This document shows positions 31,855 to 40,879 of a stretch of 46,887 nt of DNA, piece by piece. The position numbers were made by a program, and so were the translations under genes. Location: assembly GCA_020634215.1 (NCBI GenBank), contig JACKCD010000051.1, forward strand, positions 1 through 46,887, written 5' to 3'. Source of the DNA: Ardenticatenaceae bacterium (GTDB lineage: Bacteria > Chloroflexota > Anaerolineae > Promineifilales > Promineifilaceae). Within the stretch, counting starts at the first letter, position 1; each line of letters starts with the position of its first letter. Under the pieces are notes generated by a model. That model saw only the letters and a program-made list of their open reading frames with translations. It was not told where the DNA came from and ran no database searches.

Positions 31855-33450
31855 TTACGGCGGTGGAGGCGGGTCGGTGGGAACGGCCGTTGGGCCACCA
31901 CCGCCATCATTTCCAGCCCCGCCGCCAGAAAATTCATTAAACCAGAAGAAACCCGTTGCCGAACGCGATCCCTGTTGATCTTCAACATACCAATTCCAGC
32001 CACCAAACTCCTCGGCTGGAAAGCTAAACAACCAGCTTAACCCTTGTATCCAGTCGCTGGTGTGGGTAAAAACCTGCCCTTCATGAATCAGCACCACGCG
32101 ATAGGTTGCATTTTGTAGTCCATTCCAGGAAAAGGCTACAGGATTTCGTACCGTCCCCGATGGCTGACCGAGCGTAATGGTTTGCCGTAAAGGCAGTGGC
32201 GTATTGGTCACGGTGGGTGAGGGCGTGGCTGTTGCCGTGGGCAATGGTGTGCGGGTATCGGTAGCAGTCGCCATTACGGTTGGCGTGGGTGATGGGGTGG
32301 GGGTTGCCGTTAGCGTGGGGGTTGGTGTGGCGGTAGCTGTGGCCGTTAGTGTGGCCGTTGGTGTGGCCGTAGGGGAGGGGAGTGTTGCTGTGGGGAAAAC
32401 GACCTGGGTGGCTGCTGGTGGCGTATTGACAAGACCCCCATTAGCTGAATCGTCGCCTCCACGGTTGGTCCACCAGAACAGGCCGCCCATTGCCAAAATG
32501 GCAATTGCGCCAAGACCGACTAGCAGCGGCATCAATGACTTGGGGCGAGTAGAAGCTGGCAAAACGGCCGTTTTCTCCGTCCCACCCCGAATGATTGTCG
32601 GCACAGCGACACCAGCCTTTGAAGCAACAGTTGGTTCCGCCTGCTGCCAAGCCGCTAACAAAGCTGCCGGGGTCGCAAAGCGATCCGCTGGTTGCTTCGC
32701 CAACGCTTGCCGATAAACCGCTTCAGCAGCAGCCGGAACCGCCGTATTAGCCGATCCCGCTGCTGGAATGGGAGCATAGCGGTGCAACTGCAAAATGGCC
32801 GATGACGTTGGGGCCTCAAAAGGCACGCGCCCGGTTAACATTTGAAAGAGCAGCAGCCCCACATGATAAATGTTGGTGCGTGCCGTTACAGGTTGGCCCT
32901 CCGCTTGCTCCGGTGATGCATAGCGCGGGTCGGTCACAAAGGTTGCCGCTTCGCCCAGCATCACGCCAAAATCAGCGACATAGGCGTTGTCGTCTTCATC
33001 AAAAAGAACATTTTCAGCCGAGAGATGATGGTGTACAACCCCTTGTGCCAAAGCGGCATCAAGTGCCCCGCAAAGCCGCGTTAAAATACGAGTGACTTGG
33101 GCACGTGGCAAGGGGCCACTTGACAACTTGGCGGCAAGTGATCCGCCACTGTAGTAGGGCATTGCCAGATAAAGCTGCCCGTTTAGCTCGCCAAAGCTGT
33201 GGATGGGGGCAATGGCTTCGTGCTGTAGAGAGGCGATGGTGGTCATGGTTTGGCTAAAAGCGGCATCAAATGCCTCATCGCGCCAAAGTTGGGAAAACTG
33301 CTTGATCACCACGTCTTGCCCGGTTTGCAAATCGTGTGCTAGGTAAACGGCAGCAACCCTGCTGTGGGCAACCCTTTTTTTGAGTTGATAACGGCCGTTT
33401 CCGCTTTCCATACCCATTGATAAACAGCCAGACGTACGCCACGCTGGCAA
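31855..33450 (-). CDS. membrane-anchored protein kinase-like protein, probable pseudokinase
   Basis: The N-terminal 280 residues have a Hanks-type Ser/Thr kinase fold: VIK lysine, ADFGV and ASPEQAEG are kept. However, the glycine loop is lost (RVAHSRVAAVY), the helix-C glutamate appears replaced, the catalytic HRD is HHH (VVHHHLSAENVLF), and the subdomain IX aspartate is Asn (RTNIYHVG). A single membrane segment (about 313-335) leads to a TPTAT-rich linker and an extracytoplasmic beta-domain. A TTG start at 33450 has GGGAGGG close upstream; ATG 33417 also fits. It probably acts as a ligand sensor or scaffold rather than a phosphotransferase. Confidence 0.82.
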   Translation of the reverse strand: MPAWRTSGCLSMGMESGNGRYQLKKRVAHSRVAAVYLAHDLQTGQDVVIKQFSQLWRDEAFDAAFSQTMTTIASLQHEAIAPIHSFGELNGQLYLAMPYYSGGSLAAKLSSGPLPRAQVTRILTRLCGALDAALAQGVVHHHLSAENVLFDEDDNAYVADFGVMLGEAATFVTDPRYASPEQAEGQPVTARTNIYHVGLLLFQMLTGRVPFEAPTSSAILQLHRYAPIPAAGSANTAVPAAAEAVYRQALAKQPADRFATPAALLAAWQQAEPTVASKAGVAVPTIIRGGTEKTAVLPASTRPKSLMPLLVGLGAIAILAMGGLFWWTNRGGDDSANGGLVNTPPAATQVVFPTATLPSPTATPTATLTATATATPTPTLTATPTPSPTPTVMATATDTRTPLPTATATPSPTVTNTPLPLRQTITLGQPSGTVRNPVAFSWNGLQNATYRVVLIHEGQVFTHTSDWIQGLSWLFSFPAEEFGGWNWYVEDQQGSRSATGFFWFNEFSGGGAGNDGGGGPTAVPTDPPPPP

Positions 33451-33499
33451 TTCCCTCCCTGTTTTAAGCCAGTACGAGACCAGTTGGAGAACTTAAAAA

Positions 33500-34240
33500 C
33501 TATGCTAGGTTGATGCTCCCAGGATCGTTACTGCTTATTGTGTCCACACCCCAGGCGATTAGCGTGGGATAATCCCACCAAAAACCACCGGGCGAACAAG
33601 CATACCCCGCCTTTTGAATCAAGGCTACCTCTGCCGCAGTCAGATAGTCGGTAAACGGACTCAGCGCGTCTACTGATAAATCACGCACCAGTGCCAGTGG
33701 GTCAAGCAGCCGGCCGCCATAGATAAAGCTGGTGGCAATGGCTGGATTAAGCTGTTTGGCACGGCGAAGGGCAAATTGATCAAAGCTGGTTAGCACCACC
33801 TCGTCCACCATGTTGTGGTCTTCAATGAGATGAATGGTGGTCGCTTCCAACTGCTCGACAAAAATCGGCCCGTGCTTTAGCTCAATCATCAGAGGAATAC
33901 GCCCCTTGGCCCACGACAATAGGTCATCTAACAGTGGCATTGGCGTTCCGCTAAAAGCTGCGCCAAAATGGTGCCCCACATCCAGCGTTTGCAAAAATTC
34001 GGCACTGTATTGTCCTACATGGCCGCTTACGCCCGTCTTGCGCTGTAAATCCGGGTCGTGGAAGACAATGACCTGTCCATCGGCGGTGAGCTGTACGTCT
34101 AGCTCAATGATGTCGGCTCCGGCAGAAACGGCCGTTTCAAACGACACCATCGTATTTTCCGGTGCCACCGCCATTGCCCCCCGATGCCCCACCAGCAGCG
34201 GCCGGCCGTTTTTGCGCTGTCTTAAATCAAACACCGTCAC
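33500..34240 (-). CDS. glycerophosphodiester phosphodiesterase family protein
   Basis: The 246-residue TIM-barrel protein shows GHRGAMAVAPENT (catalytic His-Arg), ELDVQLTADG (metal-binding Glu/Asp) and VFHDPDL (second catalytic His), the core of GDPD enzymes such as UgpQ and GlpQ, which release glycerol-3-phosphate from glycerophosphodiesters. No signal peptide, so cytoplasmic. Its start overlaps the stop of the upstream ketopantoate-reductase-family gene by four bases (34237-34240), showing operon coupling with that gene and fmt. Confidence 0.92.
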   Translation of the reverse strand: MTVFDLRQRKNGRPLLVGHRGAMAVAPENTMVSFETAVSAGADIIELDVQLTADGQVIVFHDPDLQRKTGVSGHVGQYSAEFLQTLDVGHHFGAAFSGTPMPLLDDLLSWAKGRIPLMIELKHGPIFVEQLEATTIHLIEDHNMVDEVVLTSFDQFALRRAKQLNPAIATSFIYGGRLLDPLALVRDLSVDALSPFTDYLTAAEVALIQKAGYACSPGGFWWDYPTLIAWGVDTISSNDPGSINLA

Positions 34241-35301
34241 TCATACTGACGGACTTCAGCCAGCAGCCTCTTTGGTTTGCCGTCAAACTCCCGCCAATCT
34301 ATTTCTTCCCGCGTTAACTTGAGCAAAATATCGCTCAGGGCGCGGTTCACCGGTGTCGCAACCCCGTTGGCCGCCCCCGCTTCAGCAATTGCCCCATTGT
34401 GGAACAGCACCTCGCTCTTGCCCTTGCCCGCCGCCAGATCCATATAAAACGACGGCATCTTTTCCCCGCGCCCCGAAACCACCTTGTTGGTCAAAATTGG
34501 TCGGAAGATCAGCTTGGGCAGCCGCTTGACCCCAGTGACAAAGCCCGGAATGGATGGCCCTGGCAAATCAACCACTTTGAGTTTTAGCACCTTCATCACC
34601 GCCAGTGCCTCCTTAATCATTCGCAATTCCAAATCATAAATGATGTCGGACTTGTAGATGGTTTCCGGCGAGCGGTTGAGAATGGCGCAACTGGCGTTGG
34701 CAACAATGTTGAGCAGTGCCTTTGACCATTTCATCGCCTGATAATCCTTGACGACAACGGCGTTGACGCCCGCTTCTTTAAAAAGCTGCTGCCACTGCCC
34801 AATGGTCTGCCATTGCCCAATGGCTTGCCCCGCCTGCGTGGGAGCCAAGGCAAAACCGCCGTCGGTGCGCTCGGCCACCAGGCTGTGGGTGGTCTCCTTA
34901 CGCACGAGGATGGTGAAGGAGCCAGCCAGGACGTGTTCTGGGCCAAATTGTTCAATTAACGGCCGTTCCACCCCAATCCCGTTCTGTGTTGTCACCAGCA
35001 TCGGCGGCTGTGGGCAAAACGCCACCAGCGGGTCAAGCGATTCCACCAAATCATAGGACTTCATCCCCAAAATAATCAGGTCATACGCCGCCGCCTGGTT
35101 CATAAACGCCTGCGCCACCGAAGTCGCCAGGCGGGGATGAGTACGCACTGTTTGCCCATCCTCCGTCACCGCCAGCCCCTGGCTTTGAATAGCGGCTGCC
35201 GTGGTGGGGCGGGCAATCAGCGTGACATCATGACCATGCTGGCACAAACGCGCTCCCAAATACCCACCCACTGCTCCAGCTCCATAAACTAATACTCTCA
35301 T
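34237..35301 (-). CDS. ketopantoate reductase family (ApbA/PanE) oxidoreductase
   Basis: The N-terminal Rossmann motif VYGAGAVGGYLGARL, the GMKSYD segment and the catalytic-lysine region AMKWSKALLNIVANAS are those of ApbA/PanE enzymes, which reduce 2-dehydropantoate with NADPH in coenzyme A synthesis. At 354 residues it is somewhat long for PanE (about 300), and many paralogues of this family have other substrates, so I do not assign panE. It lies eight bases downstream of fmt and overlaps the next gene by four bases. Confidence 0.85.
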   Translation of the reverse strand: MRVLVYGAGAVGGYLGARLCQHGHDVTLIARPTTAAAIQSQGLAVTEDGQTVRTHPRLATSVAQAFMNQAAAYDLIILGMKSYDLVESLDPLVAFCPQPPMLVTTQNGIGVERPLIEQFGPEHVLAGSFTILVRKETTHSLVAERTDGGFALAPTQAGQAIGQWQTIGQWQQLFKEAGVNAVVVKDYQAMKWSKALLNIVANASCAILNRSPETIYKSDIIYDLELRMIKEALAVMKVLKLKVVDLPGPSIPGFVTGVKRLPKLIFRPILTNKVVSGRGEKMPSFYMDLAAGKGKSEVLFHNGAIAEAGAANGVATPVNRALSDILLKLTREEIDWREFDGKPKRLLAEVRQYE

Positions 35302-35308
35302 CTTGCTG

Positions 35309-36229
35309 CTATCCTAAAATTTCGCCGACAAAGTGCGGGTTGCCCCGCAAAAAGTCGTCAATGTTCATGACTCGCTTTCCGGCCGGCTGCACCTGTTGCA
35401 GCGCGATTTGGCCGCTGCCCGTTTGCACGATGCCCCCGGCCAGCACTTGCCCAGGAACGGCCGTTTCCTCCTCTCCGATCACTGGCACAGCCGCCACCAC
35501 CTTAAACAGTTCCCCCTGCCAGCTTGTAAACGCCCCCGGCCACGGGTTCATCGCCCGCAGTTGCCGGTCAAGCTGTTGGCTGCTGTCGTGCCAATCCAAA
35601 CGGCCGTTTTCCTTGACAATCATCGGCGCGTAGGTGGAGAGAGCACCGTCTTGGGGGGTGGGGGATAAACGGCCGTTGACAATGTCCACCAAATGACGGC
35701 GCATCATGTCGGCACCCAGCGCCGCCAGCTTGTCGTGCAGCGTGGTGGCCGTTTCCGTCGGCAGCAGCGGAATCGCCTCCTGCACAAACACCGGCCCCGT
35801 GTCCAGCCCGCGCTCCATCTGCATCAGCGACACGCCGCTTTCGGCATCTCCCGCCAAAATGGCGTGCTGAATCGGCGAAGCCCCGCGCCAGCGCGGCAGC
35901 AGCGAGGCGTGGACATTCACACAGCCGTGCGGCGGCAGTGACAGCACGTGGGGGCGCAAAATCTGCCCAAAGGCCGCTACCACAATCACATCGGGCTGCC
36001 ACGTCCGCAGCGGTTCAGCCGCCTCCTCACGCCGCAGCGAAGCGGGCTGGTATACGGCCACGCCAGCCGCCTCTGCCGCCACCTTCACCGGTGAAGGGCG
36101 CAAGCTGCGCCCACGCCCGGCGGGTCGGTCAGGCTGGGTCACAACGCCAACCACGTCAGCAATTTCCAACAGTGCCAGCAAGCTGGGCACGGCAAAATCA
36201 GGGGTTCCCATGAAGACGACTCTATACAT
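35309..36229 (-). CDS. fmt: methionyl-tRNA formyltransferase
   Basis: The 306 residues begin MYRVVFMGTPDFAVPSLLAL and contain the formyltransferase core SLLPRWRGASPIQHAI with the invariant Asn-His region just before (VNVHASLLP) and a C-terminal OB-like domain. The enzyme formylates Met-tRNA for initiation using 10-formyl-tetrahydrofolate. No def gene is next to it here; instead it heads an operon with a ketopantoate-reductase-family and a GDPD gene. No clear ribosome binding site precedes the ATG. Three AACGGCCGTT copies lie inside. Confidence 0.95.
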   Translation of the reverse strand: MYRVVFMGTPDFAVPSLLALLEIADVVGVVTQPDRPAGRGRSLRPSPVKVAAEAAGVAVYQPASLRREEAAEPLRTWQPDVIVVAAFGQILRPHVLSLPPHGCVNVHASLLPRWRGASPIQHAILAGDAESGVSLMQMERGLDTGPVFVQEAIPLLPTETATTLHDKLAALGADMMRRHLVDIVNGRLSPTPQDGALSTYAPMIVKENGRLDWHDSSQQLDRQLRAMNPWPGAFTSWQGELFKVVAAVPVIGEEETAVPGQVLAGGIVQTGSGQIALQQVQPAGKRVMNIDDFLRGNPHFVGEILG

Positions 36230-36327
36230 GGCGGCATTCTAGCATGGGCAAACGGCCGTTTGCAAATAGTTGGCACGAACTATAGGCCAAAATTTAGCTT
36301 AGCCCTACTTGATTTGCCACATGGAAT

Positions 36328-36349
36328 GTATATACTTGAGAATATATAC
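36328..36349. promoter_or_regulatory. inverted repeat operator candidate of vapBC
   Basis: GTATATA (36328-36334) and TATATAC (36343-36349) form an inverted repeat with an eight-base spacer; a further GTATAC lies at 36363. VapB-VapC complexes repress their own promoters by binding such AT-rich inverted repeats. Confidence 0.55.
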
Positions 36350-36382
36350 CTTTGTATTCGTTGTATACCATTGGAGGCTGCA

Positions 36383-36640
36383 ATGCAAACAGCTAAATTA
36401 TTCATGAACGGCAATAGCCAAGCGGTTCGGTTACCAAAGGAATTTCGCTTTCATGGCGATCAGGTCTACATAAAACGAATGAGCAGTGGTGTCTTGCTGC
36501 TGCCCTACGACACCGCATGGCAGGGTTTGTTTGATGCGCTAGATGAATTTTCTCCTGATATATTCGCTGAGGGGCGTGAACAACCTATAGAGCAAGAGAG
36601 AACTGATCTAGAGGATATGTTTGATGAAATATCTTCTTGA
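36383..36640 (+). CDS. vapB: VapB-type antitoxin (AbrB/SpoVT fold)
   Basis: Starting at ATG 36383, which has GGAGG six bases upstream, the 85-residue protein begins MQTAKLFMNGNSQAVRLPKEF, a textbook swapped-hairpin AbrB (VagC/VapB) DNA-binding N-terminus. Its acidic C-terminus (EREQ..., ERTDLEDMFDE) would wrap the toxin. It overlaps the vapC start by 17 bases, the usual type II toxin-antitoxin arrangement. Confidence 0.9.
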   Translation: MQTAKLFMNGNSQAVRLPKEFRFHGDQVYIKRMSSGVLLLPYDTAWQGLFDALDEFSPDIFAEGREQPIEQERTDLEDMFDEISS

Positions 36641-37022
36641 TACGAACATTTGCATTTACATTATCAAACAAAAGCCTGTTCAGGTGCTAAATCGCTTTTT
36701 GTCTTTTCAGCCGGGGGAAATTGGTATTTCAGCCATCACCGTAGCTGAATTGTCTTTTGGCGTGCAGAAAAGTGCATTTCCAGAGAAAAACCAGAACGCG
36801 CTAGAGATGTTTTTGCAGCCACTAGAAATGATAGATTTTGATTGTGGTGCAGCGTTTGCCTATGGTCGCATTCGGCAGCATTTGCAGGCTGGTGGGCAGT
36901 TAATTGGGGCACTTGATATGCTGATTGCCGCCCAGGCCGTTAGCCTGAATGTCGCTTTAGTTACCAACAATATAGGCGAATTTGAGCGCGTGCCTGAGTT
37001 GGTGGTTGAGAATTGGGTCTAG
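36624..37022 (+). CDS. vapC: VapC-type PIN-domain toxin ribonuclease
   Basis: The 132-residue PIN protein carries D6 in LLDTN, E42 in TVAELSFG and D98 in GALDMLIAA as metal-binding residues, followed by TNNIGEFERV, the usual VapC ending. VapC toxins cut initiator or other tRNAs or rRNA when free of antitoxin. ATG 36624 is preceded by GAGG nine bases upstream. It overlaps vapB. There is no sign of decay, so the pair should be functional. Confidence 0.92.
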   Translation: MKYLLDTNICIYIIKQKPVQVLNRFLSFQPGEIGISAITVAELSFGVQKSAFPEKNQNALEMFLQPLEMIDFDCGAAFAYGRIRQHLQAGGQLIGALDMLIAAQAVSLNVALVTNNIGEFERVPELVVENWV

Positions 37023-37042
37023 AGGTAGAAAAACCAGGCATT

Positions 37043-37459
37043 ATGACACAGTTATGTCCTTGTAAAAGTGGAAAACCATACCAAGCGTGCTGCCAGCCGT
37101 TTCACGACGGACAAAAGCCACCCACGCCGTTGGCGTTGATGCGCTCCCGCTTTGCGGCGTATGCACTGGGGAAGGTGCGCTACATTGTCAAAACGGAGCA
37201 TCCCGACAGCGTGCGGCGGCAGCGGGATGGGGCGTTTCACAAAGATTTGAAGTTGTTTTGCGAGCTAACAGATTTTGTGGGTTTGCAGATTTTGGGGGAG
37301 TCTACGCTGGCCGATAACCGGGCAACGGTGACGTTCCACGCCATGCTGGTGCAGCGCGGCAAAGATGCGTCGTTTACGGAGTGCAGTGTGTTTGAACGGC
37401 TAAACGGCCGTTGGCTCTACCGTGGCCCCCTCGAAGGCAAATCGTGGGGACAGACGTAG
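37043..37459 (+). CDS. YchJ/UPF0225-like SEC-C-motif protein
   Basis: The 138 residues start with a SEC-C-like zinc-binding motif (CPCKSGKPYQACCQPFHDG) and continue with a YchJ/NTF2-like domain with ALMRSRFAAYALG and TVTFHAMLVQRG. The function of this family is unknown. The ATG at 37043 is preferred over a TTG at 37013 although no strong ribosome binding site is visible. It lies 20 bases after vapC in the same direction but is likely a separate housekeeping gene. One AACGGCCGTT at 37403. Confidence 0.85.
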   Translation: MTQLCPCKSGKPYQACCQPFHDGQKPPTPLALMRSRFAAYALGKVRYIVKTEHPDSVRRQRDGAFHKDLKLFCELTDFVGLQILGESTLADNRATVTFHAMLVQRGKDASFTECSVFERLNGRWLYRGPLEGKSWGQT

Positions 37460-37498
37460 TTAGGGATGTGATCAACGGCCCTAAATTGACATTTTCTC

Positions 37499-37548
37499 GG
37501 AGATTGGGGATTGGAGATTAGCCGTCCAATCTCCAATCTCCAATCTCC
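37499..37548. repeat. 21-bp inverted repeat of GGAGATT/AATCTCC words
   Basis: 37499-37519 pairs with 37528-37548 with one mismatch around an eight-base loop; each arm is a threefold reiteration of the 7-bp word GGAGATT. It lies between the convergent YchJ-like and ABC-2 permease genes and would form a strong transcript-end hairpin. A shorter copy of these words recurs before the second permease copy near 38862-38887 and around 44076 and 44200. Confidence 0.8.
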
Positions 37549-37550
37549 CA

Positions 37551-38447
37551 CTACGCCCGAATTTCCTGCCGTTGAAACAGCACATAGGCCAGGGCAAACA
37601 GCAGCACCGTCAGCGCCACCAGCCCCGTCAGGTGCGGCCAGGTCAAAATGATGCTTTCGCCTAGCGGCAACGGTGTTCCCATCAGCGCCCCTTGCAATTG
37701 TGTGGGCAGCACAAACCCCAGCGAACGAGTGGACGGCAGCAGCAGCCCAATTGTCGATTCGGCATACAGCGTGTTGGGAGAAAACCGCAGCAGCGTTTCC
37801 ACGACTTTCGCTTGCGACACCAGTTCATCCACCGTCTGAATTTGTCCCGGCAGGATCATCTGGCTGATCAACCCCACTGTCATATTCCAAAAGACGGTAA
37901 AGAACAGCCAGACGGCAATGGCGGCCAGCGCCGCCGTGGCTGGCTGGCGGAATTTGGTAGAAAACACCAGCCCCAGCGCCAGCCAAACCCCGCCATAGGC
38001 GATGGTTATGAGCAAAAACATCAGGCTGCGCCCCACCTCTTCGCCGCTGGGCGGCACGCCAATGCCCAAAAGCCCCGCCCCCATAATCATCAGCCAAATG
38101 GCGGTTAGCACCAGTGACAGGGTGAACAGCCCGGCCAAAAATTTACCCAGCAGCAGCGCGTCGCGGTAGATGGGCTGGGCCAACACACGCGACAAAGTGC
38201 GTTGGTTAAATTCGCCGTTGATGGCATCGAAGGAGAGGGCGATGGCGACCAGGGGGACGAGGAAGCCAAGCAGCCCGGCAAAGGCGGGCAGCGGGTCTTG
38301 CCCGGTGGTAAACAGCTTGAGAAAGACAAATTGCTCTTGCCCCGCGCTTTTTTGCAAATTGCTGACCGCGCCAAAGACGGTGGCAACGGCCGTTATTAAA
38401 ATCAACAGCTCCAAAATCCGCATCCGGGCGCTGGTCAGATGGTCGGC
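37551..38447 (-). pseudogene. ABC-2 type permease, copy 1, clean but lacking its N-terminus
   Basis: The frame is intact with about six hydrophobic segments typical of ABC-2 exporters (for example LVPLVAIALSFDAINGEFNQRT, which contains the diagnostic F-x-x-E-F/R-x-x-x-T pattern before segment 2). It aligns base by base to the second copy up to 38447 (DHLTSARMRIL on the protein) and then the sequence switches abruptly, so the first 30 or so residues present in copy 2 are missing. The switch, not a stop codon, ends similarity. Either a DNA insertion truncated it or, more likely, the assembly was misjoined here. Confidence 0.8.
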
Positions 38448-38887
38448 GTCGCAAGGATTCAGCGGCGTTCTCCAGCACAGCGCGGTGAGCGTCTCGCGCC
38501 ACTTTCAGACAGCGCCTCGCCTGGCTTTCGCGTCACCAGCCGGATGCTTCATTCATCAGTTAGACGCTGGGCTGGCATCAGCCATCGTTGGCTGCTTCTA
38601 CAATTTCTGTGATACACAAGTCCTCCGTATCAAGATAGCATTAAGGCCGACTGCCCATCCCGCTGGATTCAACACACTGGCGCTTGCTGACGACTGACCA
38701 CATTTGGTCTTATCAAGAGCTGTTGACCTATCGATTGCCTCCGCCTCGTTGGCAACCGCCTAAAAAGCGTGGGCGGCCGTCCAAAGCGGTGCAAGCACTT
38801 ATTGATAGGTGGTGTTAATGTTCACGGTTAATACACTACTACCGGGATTGGAATTCAGCAAATCCAATCTCAATCTCCAATTTCCCA
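38448..38887. other. 440-bp insert between permease copies, no intact gene
   Basis: This stretch matches neither permease copy nor anything else in the window. It contains only a 57-codon open fragment (38645-38818) and, from about 38862, the AATCTCC-type words that precede each permease copy. Its left boundary is sharp at 38447/38448. It could be the end of an insertion sequence or foreign contig sequence. Confidence 0.6.
38645..38818 (+). pseudogene. 57-codon fragment, possibly the C-terminus of a transposase
   Basis: The frame reads LPIPLDSTHWRLL ... WSYQELLTYRLPPPRW ... PPKKRGRPSKAVQALIDRWC and ends at TAA. Basic, Trp/Arg/Pro-rich C-termini like this occur in transposases, but I do not recognise the family and no upstream part is present. 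Confidence 0.3.
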
Positions 38888-39857
38888 CTACGCCCGAATT
38901 TCCTGCCGTTGAAACAGCACATAAGCCAGGGCAAACAGCAGCACCGTCAGCGCCACCAGCCCCGTCAGGTGCGGCCAGGTCAAGATGATGCTTTCGCCCA
39001 ACGGCGATGGCGACCCCATCAATGCCCCTTGCAACTGTGTGGGCAGCACAAACCCCAGCGAACAGTGGACGGCGGCAACAGCCCAATTGTCGATTCGGCG
39101 CCTGGCGTGTTGGGAGAAAACCACTGACAGCGTTTCACGACTTTCGCTTGCGACACCAGTTCATCCACAAATCTGAATTTGTCCCGGCAGGATCATCTGG
39201 CGATCAACCCCACTGTCATATTCAAAAGACGGTAAAGAACAGCCAGACGGCAATGGCCAGCCAAGCGCCGCAAGTGGCTGGCTGGCGGAATTTGGTAGAA
39301 AACACCAGCCCAAGCGCCAGCAAACCTGCATAGGCGTGGTTATGAGCAAAACATCAGGCTGCGCCCCACCTCTTCATACTGGGCGTACATAATGCCCAAA
39401 AAGCCCACCCATAATCTCTCATCAGCCAAATGGCGGTTAGCACAGTGACAGGGTGAACAGCCCGACAAGGGTACCCAGCAGCAGCGCGTCGCGGTAGATG
39501 GGCTGGTAAACACACGCGACAAAGATGCGTTGGTTAAATTCGCCGTTGATGGCATCGAAGGAGGGCGATGGCGACCAGGGGGACAGCGAGGAAGCCAAAC
39601 AACTAGAAGCAAGGCAGGCAGCGGGTCTTGCCGGTGGTAAACAGCTTGAGAAAGAGACAAATTACTCTTACTTGCCTTTTTACGCCATTGCTGACCGCTA
39701 AAGACGGTGGCAGCGGCGTTATTAAAATCAACAACCAAAATCCGCATCCGGGCACTGTGGTTAGATGGTCGGCCATATCTTTGCCCACCACCGCCCTGGC
39801 TTCCGTCCACAGTGAGCCTTCCCGTTTTCGTTCTACTTTAATCGCTTGTGATGTCAT
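38888..39857 (-). pseudogene. ABC-2 type permease, copy 2, many frameshifts
   Basis: This copy has a normal ribosome binding site (GGAGGAAA) and start (MTSQAIKVERKREGSL) and the same stop as copy 1, but compared with copy 1 it contains many one- to three-base deletions and insertions, so no frame stays open for long. Base identity between indels remains high and both ends of the gene are kept. This looks like uncorrected sequencing error over a real, full-length gene. The gene would encode the membrane part of an ABC exporter together with the ATPase upstream. Confidence 0.75.
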
Positions 39858-39875
39858 GGTGTTTCCTCCGGAATA

Positions 39876-39933
39876 GGACGCAGATTTTCCTGATGAACCT
39901 GATTTTATCAGGAAAATCAGGAAAATCTCGTCC
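39876..39933. repeat. inverted repeat of the GGACGCAGATTTTCCTGAT family
   Basis: The left arm begins GGACGCAGATTTTCCTGAT (39876-39894) and pairs with 39916-39933, one base missing in the right arm. It is related to the hairpin at 530-590. It lies between the ATPase and permease genes of the exporter. Confidence 0.7.
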
Positions 39934-39978
39934 ACTCTTCATGCACGATGCAGTGATGCCCAGGTGGTTGGCGTATCC

Positions 39979-40874
39979 TCAGTAATGGGCATAAATTTCA
40001 TCGAGGCTGAGAGGTTTCGATGGCGAGCGAAGCACCAATGGCCGCCACCTTCTTCCGCCTCGGCCACTTCCGCCGCAAGGTCGCTCTTGGCTTCCAATTC
40101 ATACTCATCAGGGGTCAGGTCGTGGACATCCTGATACCACCGCGCGCAACTTTATGATTACCCGGCTGACCGCTTTGCCGTTGTTGGCCTGCACGTGGAT
40201 ACAGTACGCGCCGCCAGCACTTGCAGTGCCAGTTGACTGACAGAAGTATTCCAGAACAATACGGCCGTTTCTGAACAACCCCACCCGATCACGCCGTTTG
40301 CACCTGGTGCAGTAGGTGGGACGACAGCATGATGTTAATTCCTCATGCTGGCTCCCTGCTAACAAACTGCAAAAAGCGGCGAGCTTCCGGGTCAAGCCCA
40401 GCGTTGGCTCATCCATGATGATGATTTCCGGCGCTGTTTTGGCAGCAGTTCGGCCACGCAACCGCCTGCTATCCGCAGGAGAAAGGCAACCCGTTTGTGG
40501 GTTACATCGCCGTAACCCGTTCAGCGATTGCTCAATGCGCTCTTGCGCCACCACAAGGCAGGAAAAGGCAGATTCAATTTTGGCAGTATAGTTCAGGTTT
40601 TCCCACCGTCAGCCCATCATAAAAACCAACCGAGTCGGGCAGGTAGCCAGCATTGAAGTTCACGCTGAGGGAGCTGTAGGCGAATCAAACCCAACACGCT
40701 TACCTTGCCAGCACTGGGTTCAGTCAGCCCCAGCAGCATCAAAATGGTGGTTGTTTTGCCGAGCCATTTATTTTAACATCCATATTACACTTCACCGGGG
40801 CGGATGGCGAGGTTGATCGATCCACGGCAATAAAATCCCCATACTTGGTCCAAGCCCGTTGCCTGAACCAACAT
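39979..40874 (-). pseudogene. ABC exporter ATP-binding protein, frameshifted
   Basis: Pieces in different frames read, in order, VQATGL...KYGDFIAVD, LMLLGLTEPSAGKVSVLGF, YTAKIESAF, ERIEQSLN, EIIIMDEPTLGL (Walker B), VGLFRNGRIVLE and the ending SLDEIYAHY-like (LDEIYAHY then TGA at 39979). The Walker A loop is scrambled. This is the expected layout of an ABC-2 exporter ATPase of about 300 residues. Indel density is like that in the adjoining permease copy, so sequencing error is the simplest explanation. Confidence 0.7.
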
Positions 40875-40879
40875 AGCTG

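Noticed and set aside
32210..32390. Repetitive GTGGC/GCCGTTG DNA considered as a regulatory repeat
   Set aside because: It is simply the coding sequence of the TPTAT-rich linker of the pseudokinase on the minus strand.
32177..32716. Plus-strand Val/Gly-rich frame opposite the pseudokinase linker
   Set aside because: It is the reverse complement of the Thr/Pro/Ala-rich linker coding sequence and has no independent support.
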